Below, in pieces: positions 26,401 to 32,461 of a DNA stretch of 32,461 nt. This DNA is from Anaerococcus hydrogenalis DSM 7454 (lineage in GTDB: Bacteria; Bacillota; Clostridia; Tissierellales; Peptoniphilaceae). The first letter of the stretch is position 1; the number at the start of each line of letters is the position of its first letter. A program made the translations under genes and the position numbers. The stretch is taken from contig NZ_ABXA01000014.1 in NCBI RefSeq assembly GCF_000173355.1, positions 1 to 32,461 of the forward strand, in the 5' to 3' direction. The notes under the pieces were generated by a model. The model did not search any database, was not told the DNA's origin, and saw only the letters and a list, made by a program, of their open reading frames with translations.

Positions 26401-26895
26401 TTTAGTGGTGATATTGCAGATGCAACATTAGAATTATTTTATTTTGAGTTATCGAAAGGTATTGACCAATTAGATAAAGCTGGAAGAAAAGAAATATTTG
26501 ATAAATGGATAAAAGAATTCTTAGACAGACGAGCAGAAAATTATCCAATAAAAACATCTAACCATGAAAAAAACCTTATTATCAAATTTTTAGTGAAATT
26601 TCCTTACTTTACTAGCAATTTAGAGGAAATATTAAAGAAATTTAATAAAGAATTTACTATAGAGCAATCTACTTTATATTTTTTCACACAAGCTATTGAA
26701 ATATCAAAAGATAATGCAGAGCTGGTAAATAAATTAATGATATTTATTACTGATCAAATGATAAATAATACACAGGAGTTAATAACTTATGATATTAAAG
26801 AAGATTTGAAAAGTGTATATTATAAAATTTTAAAATATGAAGTGGATATATATAACTTAGAAGAAAACCTTAGGTTTATGAATATTATTCAATAG
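23464..26895 (+). CDS. Large SIR2-domain protein, defence-associated sirtuin (DSR)-like
   Basis: 1143 residues, intact. Residues ~10-230 form a SIR2 NAD-binding/NADase domain: VIFCGAGISMG with GAGIS at 27-31, TTNYD at 110-114, HLHGD at 147-151 (probable catalytic His149) and FIGYSYSD at 192-199. The following 900 residues are helical, Asn/Lys/Ile-rich, with no P-loop, so this is not a SIR2-STAND (Avs5) protein. Such architecture is that of defence-associated sirtuins, single large proteins that sense a phage component with the C-terminal part and deplete NAD+. SIR2-DUF4020 proteins have a similar plan. The SD GGAAGGA fits the second ATG (23467) slightly better. No partner gene (HerA, ThsB) is adjacent. 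Confidence 0.82.
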   Translation: MMIIKNIEYPELLVESIKNDNLVIFCGAGISMGEPTNLPSFNELSDKIAELTNQEKRNDESDEQYLGRVENLGHDVHSKVCDILNATQTQPNTNHETLIDFFKKDIRIVTTNYDIMLESALEKKGRKANIYSYPALPYGDKFNGIVHLHGDVNNPTDIVLTDSDFGKSYMYHGNITMFLRGLFESEYTVLFIGYSYSDIVMKYFTRSLPDLSGKKRYIFTSSDQASNYKPLGLTPIIHEKNNYKQIYDSLLRIANLVTRDDNSWSLRIKDISEEVPNKINDEFDFEIKEILNNIHYSDKFFSKIKSRDWAEYLFNKGYFDEIFSSNKVDDFGTQRIEWLSREIIINETDLFLKFCYDKDFILSKKLQIEIATIICNKNTKIEKIEKLINLIDFNNLDFMLVDLLLDVCYTNRPKLDFVANEIYSSSLSFILNKKTIISTDKIGIDFKFENNIMKQLWNKYKLFKNKYYINILNNISNQLYNLKRYKIMGFNVEEFEFDSFYPRPEEYLSNHEQFFIIFKELLLGMDNKNKEYWYKTYISSDIPILLRSSLLILRHMSNITGKEKLNLLKSNNIKILDISLREELFWLYADIFPKLEDDDKKIFLNEIMNEEKLNKNFTDKSYFYQKYNLLIWLQRFDKSNQDIINKINSIKNRYDYFKPRENPEKSIGPTTLRLSDAQLPYTEIEIVNNLEGIIDELLSYEGDGFERAERITLIRKLEKICSENENFREKLIEILIKENELDTDLWRGIIMSLEKSNLSEQKLIYTFNRVFFNPIFDIYNLEISRVIFSIVNTRNNISDKLVNFFYKKINLLWKYSSNTEEKSLDYMTRALNSSKGNLALSLIKLIEISVKNSGEKYLEDRFKYFLEQMLNEEGYNDSLVVILGNASFFYSIDSDWCKENILYRYRSKDKETVNIAWNGFVHQSYLYTEFTLIFEPIYHEAIKNLDIFGKNLRKIILKGYVSLIFKFSENPLRDYIPNIFSGDIADATLELFYFELSKGIDQLDKAGRKEIFDKWIKEFLDRRAENYPIKTSNHEKNLIIKFLVKFPYFTSNLEEILKKFNKEFTIEQSTLYFFTQAIEISKDNAELVNKLMIFITDQMINNTQELITYDIKEDLKSVYYKILKYEVDIYNLEENLRFMNIIQ

Positions 26896-26985
26896 AGACT
26901 TATATATCGCAAGTAATCTAAGAAAAATTTATTTAGAAGAATTAAAATTTATCTCTTTTAGTATCTTTACTAAAGAATCCTATTA

Positions 26986-27203
26986 GACTGGATAAAAGAA
27001 TACGACGTATACATACCAATTACTTAAATACTCTTTTGGCGTTAAATTCCTAGTTTTATAAAGTCAGTTATTGAAAATAGAAAATTAGTTTCAAATAGGA
27101 AAATGGAATGAAAATTACAAAATTTTATGACTATGGTGGGAAGAATTATGTTCTCTGTGCGGTTGGAACAAATGGTTTTATAGTAAGTTTTTACTCAAGA
27201 TAG
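26986..27203 (+). pseudogene. Decayed C-terminal domain, toxin-like remnant
   Basis: Pieces in shifting frames add up to a coherent protein end: DWIKEYDVYIPIT, then YSFGVKF, then IKSVIENRKLVSNRK, and finally ITKFYDYGGKNYVLCAVG followed by TNGFIVSFYSR and a TAG at 27201-27203. The last block resembles nuclease-like toxin C-termini, but this is from memory of the style only. It lies 9 bp before the next decayed small gene, the arrangement of a toxin followed by its immunity gene. Confidence 0.4.
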
Positions 27204-27212
27204 GAGCTTGTT

Positions 27213-27572
27213 ATGAAAAAATTAGAGATAATATTAGATTTAGGTGATTGACAAGTAGCTAGTAACTATTACGACGAAAAATCTGATTGCTTGTTTACAG
27301 GCATAGATGTAGTTGACAATGATGAATACATTTAAGAATTAAATAATGAAATTCATGATTTATATTCATCACATTATAAAATAAATTACAATGATGAACT
27401 TGTATATTTTGACAGGGAACAAGAAAAAATATAAGTACAAGATGTTTAATTTACTTGAAAATATATAAAACGCCTTTATGAAGTAAATGACGGTTCCTTC
27501 GAGATTGATGATAGGGAAACTGAAAGAGTTAAAAACCCAAGGTACTGGGACTTCGATGGACCTAAAATTTAA
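27213..27572 (+). pseudogene. Small acidic protein gene, five in-frame stops and no indel
   Basis: ATG at 27213 with AGGAG seven bases before it. One frame of 120 codons runs to TAA at 27570-27572 without any frameshift, yet holds internal stops at codons 13 (TGA), 41, 74, 79 (TAA) and 82 (TGA). Between them the protein is acidic and coherent: MKKLEIILDLGD, YYDEKSDCLFTGIDVVDNDE, and the C-terminus NPRYWDFDGPKI. Each stop is one transition from a Gln, Trp or Arg codon. Size, acidity and place after a toxin-like end suggest an immunity-type protein. Its 3' end is part of repeat B. Confidence 0.6.
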
Positions 27573-27680
27573 AAATGTCCTATAATTAGATGTATTTAGT
27601 GATATTAGAAAAAATAGAACCTAGTATTTTGAATGGTTTGGGATATATCGGACATTTGGAAAAGAAGAATGGGAATGATG
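27536..27680 (+). repeat. Dispersed repeat, copy B
   Basis: It contains the end of the small acidic gene (RYWDFDGPKI-stop) and about 110 bp of shared 3' flank. 27595-27680 is near identical to 20858-20940 of copy A. A short open frame across the flank (from 27590) has no independent support. Confidence 0.75.
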
Positions 27681-27700
27681 AAAAAAATTTATCAGAAAAT

Positions 27701-27948
27701 GATTTACTATTCATTAGTGTTTCAGTAGGAAAATCACTGTTAGGCAAATTCTCTTATGGTCATAAATTACGTAGTTCACGCAGTAAAAATTTTTAATGAA
27801 ACTTCCTTTAAATAATGATAAAATAGATTGGACCTATATGGAAACTCTAACACAGGCTATTAAAAAACTTGTAATTAAAGATCTTGTTTTATATACAGAT
27901 CAAAAGATATCCGCTAGTAAAAAAGTTATTGCTAATAATAAGGAGTGA
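27701..27948 (+). pseudogene. C-terminal fragment of a probable restriction-modification protein
   Basis: Frame 1 reads VGKSLLGKFSYGHKLRSSRS then KNF and stops at 27796; frame 2, from 27796, reads MKLPLNNDKIDWTYMETL, then KKLVIKDLVLYTDQKI and stops at 27948. One extra T in the T5 run before the ATG would join them. The combined sequence resembles C-terminal parts of restriction endonuclease/specificity proteins (SYGHKLRSSR and the VIKDLVLYTD-K helix), recalled, not searched. Nothing of the N-terminal part is present. Confidence 0.4.
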
Positions 27949-27952
27949 AAAA

Positions 27953-29085
27953 ATATCAAATAACAATTTTGAAGTATTAAATGAATCAGAAATCCGTGGA
28001 AAAATTATTGTAAGGACGAGTATTATTGGAATAATAACCAATGTTTTATTAGCGGTCTTCAAGGCAATACTTGGGGTTTTGGTCAATTCCATTGCCTTAA
28101 CCCTTTATGCTGTTAATAACTTGTCTGATGCTCTTTCTTCTCTTGTAACTATCATAGGAGAAAAATTTGCAAGCAAGGCTCCAGATAGAAAACATCCCAT
28201 GGGTTATGGAAGGATTGAATATATTTCTTCAATGATCATAGCTGCTCTTGTCTTATATGCTGGAATCACTTCTCTAGTAGAGTGTGTTAAAAAATTATCA
28301 ACCCAAGCCCCGCTTCCTACGCCAGGCTTTCTATTTTTGTAATTGGTATTGCTGTTGTAGTGAAGTTTTTCTTAGGAAACTATGTCAAAAGACAGGGAAA
28401 AAAAGTAAACTCAGGAGCTTTAATTGCATCTGGGTCAGATTCACTATTTGATTCAATTCTTTCACTTTCTGTTTTTCTTTCTGCCATTGTTTTTATGGTT
28501 TTTGGACTTTCTCTCGAATCTTATGTAGATCTTGTCATTTCTGTATTTATGATTAAAGCAGGAATAGAAATGATTCTTTCTACTATTGATGATTTAATTG
28601 GTCATAGATCCGATCCAGAAATGGTGAAAAAGATTGAAGACTTAGTAAAAGAAGAAGACCCTGTAATTGGAGTATATGACCTTGCACTTTTTAATTATGG
28701 TCCTAACAAATATTACTGCTCTCTTCATGTTGAGCTTCCAGACCATATGGATGTTGATGAAGTAGATAAACTTACAAGAAAATTACAATACAAAATCTAT
28801 AAAAAAACTGGTATTATCTTGATTGCTTTAGGTGTTTATTCCTACAACACAAGGGACAAGGAAGATGGAGAAATTAGAAGAACAATTGAAAGAAAGATTA
28901 TGAATCACGATTGGGCTCTCCAAGTTCATGGATTTTATATAGACAAAAATAATAAAAGTATTAGGTTTGATGTTATCTTGAGTTTTGATGTGGAGAGAGA
29001 TGAAGCATTAAAAGTTATTGAAGAAGAAATTTCTAAACTTTATCCTGATTACAAAATACAAATTGTTCCAGATATTGATTTATAA
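27953..29085 (+). pseudogene. Cation diffusion facilitator (CDF) efflux transporter, frameshifted
   Basis: Inner-membrane metal/proton antiporter. The SD AAGGAG (27940-27945) precedes ATA at 27953, where ATG would be expected. Residues then give the CDF core: NNLSDALSSLV with metal-site Asp, the KHPMGYGRIEY loop, and after a break SGSDSLFDSILSL, a second membrane site with Asp-x-x-x-Asp rather than His-x-x-x-Asp, which suggests Mn or Fe over Zn. The frame is lost near 28298: frame 1 ends at 28342, while the other frame reads SPASYARLSIF then VIGIAVVVKFFLGNYVK. One extra T restores about 377 residues, ending in the cytosolic ferredoxin-like domain. It is followed by no terminator. Confidence 0.85.
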
Positions 29086-29184
29086 TTATAGGTCACTGAG
29101 TAGGAAGCACTTTTTTTATTTTATCACTGAATGCCCCCCAATTACAAAGAAATTTTCAAGTATGATATAGACACACTCAAACGC

Positions 29185-29284
29185 AGAGAATAAAAAATAG
29201 CTACTGGTATTCAAATGGTACTGGAAGTAAAAAAGAATAAATTGAATAATTCTTCCAAATACTTTACATTTGGACAAAAAATTA
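29185..29284 (+). repeat. Direct repeat D, right copy, interrupted by a MITE
   Basis: Matches 18896-18995; same C-terminal peptide KNSYWYSNGTGSKKE-stop and flank. The MITE at 29285 begins where the shared flank ends. Beyond the MITE, CACAAATGTAAAG can pair with CTTTACATTTG of the repeat, so the MITE sits in what was the loop of a hairpin. 29086-29184 otherwise shows nothing. Confidence 0.75.
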
Positions 29285-29478
29285 GGGGCTGTTGCAGAAT
29301 GAATAAATTGTACCAATATCATTAGATGAACCTCCACGGAAAGTCTCACTAGGCCGACGGGCTAATATAGCCTCCATCATCTGGTAGGCGCCGATCGGCC
29401 CACCGGACAGGAGAGGTAAAATTTCCTAATAGAAGCTTCTAACGATGGTGCGATAATTATTCATTTTGCAACAGCCCC
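29285..29478. mobile_element. GC-rich 194-bp MITE with 22-bp terminal inverted repeats
   Basis: The left end GGGGCTGTTGCAGAATGAAT plus AA matches the complement of the right end (29457-29478) at 21 of 22 positions. The interior is clearly more GC-rich than all surroundings and holds small hairpins (GGCTAATATAGCC, GCCGATCGGC). No full ORF; the minus strand has a coding-like stretch ending MMEAILARRPSETFRGGSS. No target duplication is evident. The ends resemble those of IS1182-type elements, which is recollection only. Confidence 0.75.
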
Positions 29479-29563
29479 TTTTTCTATGCACAAATGTAAA
29501 GAGTTTCAGGGTCAAGATAAATAGTTTAATTGTATAAAATATGGTTGGAAACTAGGTCTAGAT

Positions 29564-29700
29564 TGAGTTACTGGGATAGAGACGGGACTAAAATCTGAAA
29601 ATTTCCTATAATTAGGTAGGTTTGATATATTTTTAAAATAGAATCTTGTATTTTGATTGGTTTGGAATATTTCTTATGTTTGGAAAAGAATAATGAGAGT
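29564..29700 (+). repeat. Dispersed repeat, copy C (most diverged)
   Basis: It begins with codons for LSYWDRDGTKI-stop, as in copies A and B, followed by the same flank in diverged form (TTTTGATTGGTTTGGAATAT, TTTGGAAAAGAA). No gene of its own upstream. The rest of 29479-29796 is AT-rich and empty. Confidence 0.65.
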
Positions 29701-29796
29701 AAAAATATCTATAAATGGTAGGATTTGGTTTATTATTTTTTTATTAGTTATAATTTAAAGCTTTCTACTTACTGGTCTTATATTTTTTTAATAAAA

Positions 29797-29844
29797 AAAC
29801 TGGCTCTAGTAGTTAGTTTTATTGCTAACTTTTGGAGTCAGTTT
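29797..29844 (-). terminator. Terminator of the YeiH-type gene
   Basis: Outer stem between 29797-29808 and 29833-29844 (10 of 12 pairs), with an inner stem GTTAG/CTAAC; on the minus strand it is followed by TTTTTTT. Confidence 0.7.
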
Positions 29845-29858
29845 CTAAAAGATTTATT

Positions 29859-30893
29859 TTATAAGATACCTAGTACTTTTTGTAGTATTAGGGTTATTGA
29901 GGTTATTGCTATGAAACACACGCCACCTAGGGCAATGGGTCTTGCTTCTGATTTTAATAGTTTTACTATATCACTATTAAAACCAATAGCTGACATTGCC
30001 ATTACAATAAAAAATTTGGATAAGTCCTTAAAGGGTTTGAAAAATTCAATATTTACTCCTTTGGCTAGGGCTATGGTAGTAATCAAACTTGCAAGGATGA
30101 AGTAGATTATAAAGAATGGGAAAATTTGTATTATAGAGATTTTTTTATTATCTTCTTGATTAGCGTTTCTCATCTTAATGAGGGCTAGTCCTAAGCATAT
30201 TGGAATTATTGCTAGGGTTCTAGTCAATTTTACTGTTACAGCCTTGTCAAGCGTCTGACTACCTAGATTATATATTGTATCCCATGTTGATGCACATGCT
30301 GTAACTGATGATGTATCATTAACAGCAGATCCTGCAAATATACCAAAGGCATGACCATCAGTAGTTGAAAATCCAATCATACGACCTAAGCTTGGAAATA
30401 AAATAGCAGATAAGATATTAAAAAAGAATATAACAGATATAGCTTGGGCTATTTCATCTTCATCTGCATCTATAACTGGAGCGGCAGCTGCAATTGCAGA
30501 GCCTCCACAAATTGATGATCCAACACCAACAAGAGTTGCGATATGTCCTTTTATAAGTCCAGACTTATAGGCTAGGTATGCGATTATAAGTGATGTTGAT
30601 ATGGTAGATAGGATGATTGGAAGTGATTCTTTACCAGTTTTTAAAACAATTCCAAGATCAAGACCAAACCCAAGGAGGATTACAGAATATTGAAGGATTT
30701 TCTTTGATGTAAATCTCACACCACCAATATAAGGTTTTTTGTCTTTTATAATTTGACCTAGGGCCATTCCAATTAGAATACCAAAGACTGCTGGGCCTAC
30801 TAGTGGGATTTTTTTGCCGATTATCTGGGATATTATTGCAATTATAAGGCAGAGAATAATCCCTTTTATATTTTTTTCTATAGATTTTATCAT
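29859..30893 (-). CDS. YeiH-family putative sulfate exporter (UPF0324)
   Basis: Integral membrane protein of 344 residues with about ten hydrophobic helices. Diagnostic blocks: GPAVFGILIGMALGQ, KKILQYSVILLGFGLDLG, VGVGSSICGGSAIAAAAPVI, the FAGSAVNDTSSVTA region and KLTRTLAIIP. It belongs to the PSE/YeiH family; export of sulfate, sulfite or taurine-derived compounds is suggested for members but not proven. The start at 30893 is chosen over 30908 because AAAGGAG lies between them at the right distance. It diverges from the LysR gene, the usual control pairing for this family. Confidence 0.9.
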   Translation of the reverse strand: MIKSIEKNIKGIILCLIIAIISQIIGKKIPLVGPAVFGILIGMALGQIIKDKKPYIGGVRFTSKKILQYSVILLGFGLDLGIVLKTGKESLPIILSTISTSLIIAYLAYKSGLIKGHIATLVGVGSSICGGSAIAAAAPVIDADEDEIAQAISVIFFFNILSAILFPSLGRMIGFSTTDGHAFGIFAGSAVNDTSSVTACASTWDTIYNLGSQTLDKAVTVKLTRTLAIIPICLGLALIKMRNANQEDNKKISIIQIFPFFIIYFILASLITTIALAKGVNIEFFKPFKDLSKFFIVMAMSAIGFNSDIVKLLKSEARPIALGGVCFIAITSITLILQKVLGIL

Positions 30894-30902
30894 ATATTCT
30901 CC

Positions 30903-30955
30903 TTTCACTTTTTTTTATTATATAATAACTTTCACTTTTGTTATTATATAATAAA
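30903..30955. promoter_or_regulatory. Tandem 26-bp repeat with perfect palindromes in the divergent promoter region
   Basis: TTTCACTTTT followed by the 14-bp palindrome TTATTATATAATAA occurs twice in tandem (palindromes at 30915-30928 and 30941-30954, 26 bp apart). The spacing places both on one face of the helix at about 2.5 turns. It lies between the yeiH-type gene and the LysR gene and is a likely operator. Confidence 0.55.
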
Positions 30956-31025
30956 TAGATATAATGTAAAATTATAATTATTTACTATATGATAAAAATT
31001 TGTTATGATAGATGTGGAGGATGCT

Positions 31026-31901
31026 ATGTTAGATTTTAGAATAGAAAGTTTTTTGGAAGTATGTAAATATATGAATTTTACAAGGGCTGCTGAAAGTCTT
31101 AATATAACACAGCCAGCCATATCTACTCATATTAAATATTTAGAAACCTATTACAATTGTAAACTTTTTTATAGAAATAAGAGGAATTTGTGTCTAACAG
31201 ATGAGGGCAGGATTCTAAAATCTGCTTTACTTTCTATGTCAAATGATCAAGATAAGTTGAAGATGATATTATCTGAGAAAAAAACTAAGAGTGAAAAAAT
31301 TTCCCTGGGTTTTACTAGGTCGGTAGGAGAATATCTAATATTGGATAAGCTTATAGCCTTGATTAAAGAAAAACCTTCTTGTGATTTCCATATTTATTAT
31401 GAAAATACGGACGAGATTTTAAATGATATTGATAGTGGGAGGATAGACTTTGCCATTATAGAGGGATTTATAAAATCTAGTGATTATTTTATTAAAAAAT
31501 ACAAAAGCGATAGGATTGTTTGCATCAGCCACAAGGACCACAAGTTTAAAAAACAAGTAAAAAAGTTAACAGACTTATTAGATGAAAGAATTATTATTAG
31601 AGAAGACGGATCTGGTACCTTAGATATATTAAAAAATTTTCTAAACATGGACAATATTGATACGAAAGATTTTGCAAATATCATAGAAATAAATAATATG
31701 CGTTCCATAGTAGAAATGCTCAAATCGGATTGTGGCATAAGTTTTATTTTTGAATCTTGTGTAAAAAAAGAACTAGAAGAAGGTATTCTCATGGTTATGG
31801 ACCTAGAAGATTTCAATCTAGTTCATGATTTATCCATTGTTGCCAGTAAAAATTCAATATTTACTGATTTGTATTTGCAAATAGCTGAAACTTTTTATTA
31901 G
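31026..31901 (+). CDS. LysR-family transcriptional regulator
   Basis: 291 residues from the ATG at 31026, chosen because GTGGAGG (31014-31020) precedes it; an ATG at 31005 would lie upstream of that SD. The N-terminus FRIESFLEVCKYMNFTRAAE then SLNITQPAISTHIKYLE is the LysR winged helix-turn-helix. The substrate-binding domain has RIDFAIIEGF and the IVEMLKSDCGISFIFES block. Family practice (YeiE/CysB-like with YeiH) suggests it controls the divergent transporter in response to a small anion or sulfur compound. It is intact. Confidence 0.92.
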   Translation: MLDFRIESFLEVCKYMNFTRAAESLNITQPAISTHIKYLETYYNCKLFYRNKRNLCLTDEGRILKSALLSMSNDQDKLKMILSEKKTKSEKISLGFTRSVGEYLILDKLIALIKEKPSCDFHIYYENTDEILNDIDSGRIDFAIIEGFIKSSDYFIKKYKSDRIVCISHKDHKFKKQVKKLTDLLDERIIIREDGSGTLDILKNFLNMDNIDTKDFANIIEINNMRSIVEMLKSDCGISFIFESCVKKELEEGILMVMDLEDFNLVHDLSIVASKNSIFTDLYLQIAETFY

Positions 31902-31993
31902 AAAAAATTTCATAGTATTAGGATAAGCTAAGATAGCTAAAGAAAAATATCGTTTTATAAAATCAAAAAAATGGCTAATCTCAATGATATGTA

Positions 31994-32026
31994 ACCCTCT
32001 TTACTGGACAAACCGGTAAGGAGGGT
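31994..32026 (+). promoter_or_regulatory. Hairpin that buries the SD of orfA
   Basis: ACCCTCTTTACTGG pairs with CCGGTAAGGAGGGT (12 of 14 Watson-Crick, two wobbles), loop ACAAA. The right arm contains the whole SD AAGGAGGG of the transposase gene. Confidence 0.65.
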
Positions 32027-32032
32027 ATTTTT

Positions 32033-32461
32033 ATGAAATATAGTTATGAATTTAAAAAAGAATGTGTACAGTTGTACAGAGAAGGAAAATGGGCAGATAC
32101 ACCTGAAGGAATTAAAGAAAAAATATTTCATGATACAATCAGAAAATGGTTTAAATTAGAACAACTTCATGGTCCAGAAATTTTAAAACATGGAAATAAT
32201 ATCAAGTGGAAAACTGATGAGAAGCTAGAAGTGGTAAGCAAAGTATTATCTGGAAATACTATAGGGTCTGTAGCGATTGAAGTCGGTATTAATCCTGGAC
32301 AACTTTATTCATGGGTTAACAAGTATAAAATTTATGGATATAATGGTCTTGTAAACAAAAAGAAAGGTCGTAAACCTAAGAATATAACTATGAAAAAACA
32401 AATATCCATAAACCAAAAAACTTGATGAATCTGAACGAGAAGAATTAATAAGACTTAGAGC
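32033..32461 (+). pseudogene. IS3-family transposase OrfA, frameshifted and cut by window edge
   Basis: DNA-binding half of an IS3-type (IS150-like) transposase. There are two helix-turn-helix units: MKYSYEFKKECVQLYREG at the start and SGNTIGSVAIEVGINPGQL with YSWVNKYKIYG at about 75-105, then GLVNKKKGRKPK. The frame stops at 32425 after ISINQKT. Skipping one base in the A6 run at 32415-32420 gives KKLDESEREELIRLR, the normal OrfA leucine-zipper start, which runs to the window end. The direction is wrong for the usual -1 slippage between orfA and orfB, so this is a one-base insertion, real or artefact. Confidence 0.8.

Larger units (their letters stand above)
31991..32461 (+). mobile_element. 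IS3-type insertion sequence, left end, cut by window edge
   Basis: It begins near TGTAACCCTC (about 31990) and includes orfA from 32033. The right end, orfB and the target duplication lie outside the window. 31902-31989 between the LysR stop and this element shows nothing. Confidence 0.65.

Noticed and set aside
23464-26895. SIR2-STAND (Avs5) or SIR2-HerA system
   Set aside because: No P-loop follows the SIR2 domain and no HerA-like ATPase gene is adjacent.
27213-27572. Stop-codon reassignment (TAA read as Gln, TGA as Trp)
   Set aside because: Two different stops would need reassignment, and intact genes in the window end normally at TAA, TGA and TAG. Ordinary decay by transitions explains it.
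27590-27796. A separate 68-residue gene
   Set aside because: Its first half lies in the non-coding flank shared with repeat A and its second half is an R-M-like fragment; it has no SD.
32400-32425. Programmed -1 frameshift between orfA and orfB
   Set aside because: The productive frame needs one base skipped (+1 direction), within OrfA itself, not the -1 slip known for IS3 elements.
1-32461. tRNA, rRNA or CRISPR arrays
   Set aside because: No cloverleaf, rRNA-like stretch or regularly spaced repeat was seen on either strand.

Overview
The window reads as chromosome of a low-GC Gram-positive anaerobe. Genes use AT-rich codons and strong AGGAGG-type ribosome binding sites, and the order nfeD-floA-(small gene)-phoH-ybeY-dgkA-cdd-era-recO-glyQ-glyS-PPDK regulator is the classical Firmicutes order. 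A DgkA-PAP2 fusion, type 2 IPP isomerase and split glycyl-tRNA synthetase fit a Tissierellia/Peptoniphilaceae-type host (Anaerococcus or Peptoniphilus like). That placement is inference from gene content and style, not from a search.

Layout. 1-520 is the start of a decayed IS110-family element on the minus strand, with a structured leader that looks like a bridge RNA. 588-3667 holds a Cof-type phosphatase, an LCP cell-wall ligase and fni. A 257-bp multi-hairpin MITE-like element splits the fni terminator (3684-3972). 4036-6582 is a broken membrane-anchored subtilase. 6661-16751 is the conserved housekeeping block: nfeD-floA membrane microdomain genes, then a tightly overlapping operon for ribosome/RNA maturation (phoH, ybeY, era), lipid recycling (dgkA-PAP2), cytidine deamination, DNA repair (recO), glycyl-tRNA charging (glyQS) and PPDK control. 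16796-18856 holds an acetyltransferase and guaA.

18896-29284 is an accessory island lying between two about 100-bp direct repeats. It carries a single-chain ABC-ATPase/TOPRIM (DUF4435) protein resembling a merged PARIS anti-phage system, a minus-strand cluster of an FRG-domain pseudogene with an unknown 354-aa protein, a 1143-aa SIR2-domain protein resembling defence-associated sirtuins, decayed small genes that look like toxin/immunity remnants, a restriction-modification fragment and a broken cation-efflux gene. Three further dispersed repeats encode the same C-terminal peptide plus a shared 3' flank. A GC-rich 194-bp MITE follows. 29859-31901 is a YeiH-type transporter divergent from its LysR regulator, with a tandem palindromic repeat between them. 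The window ends in an IS3-type element.

A striking property is the number of one-base indels, mostly in A or T runs, in otherwise well-preserved genes (subtilase, a small gene, cdd, era twice, recO, PPDK regulator, CDF transporter, IS3 orfA). The compensating pair in era argues that many are sequence errors. The in-frame nonsense codons in the FRG gene and at 27213-27572 look like genuine decay instead.
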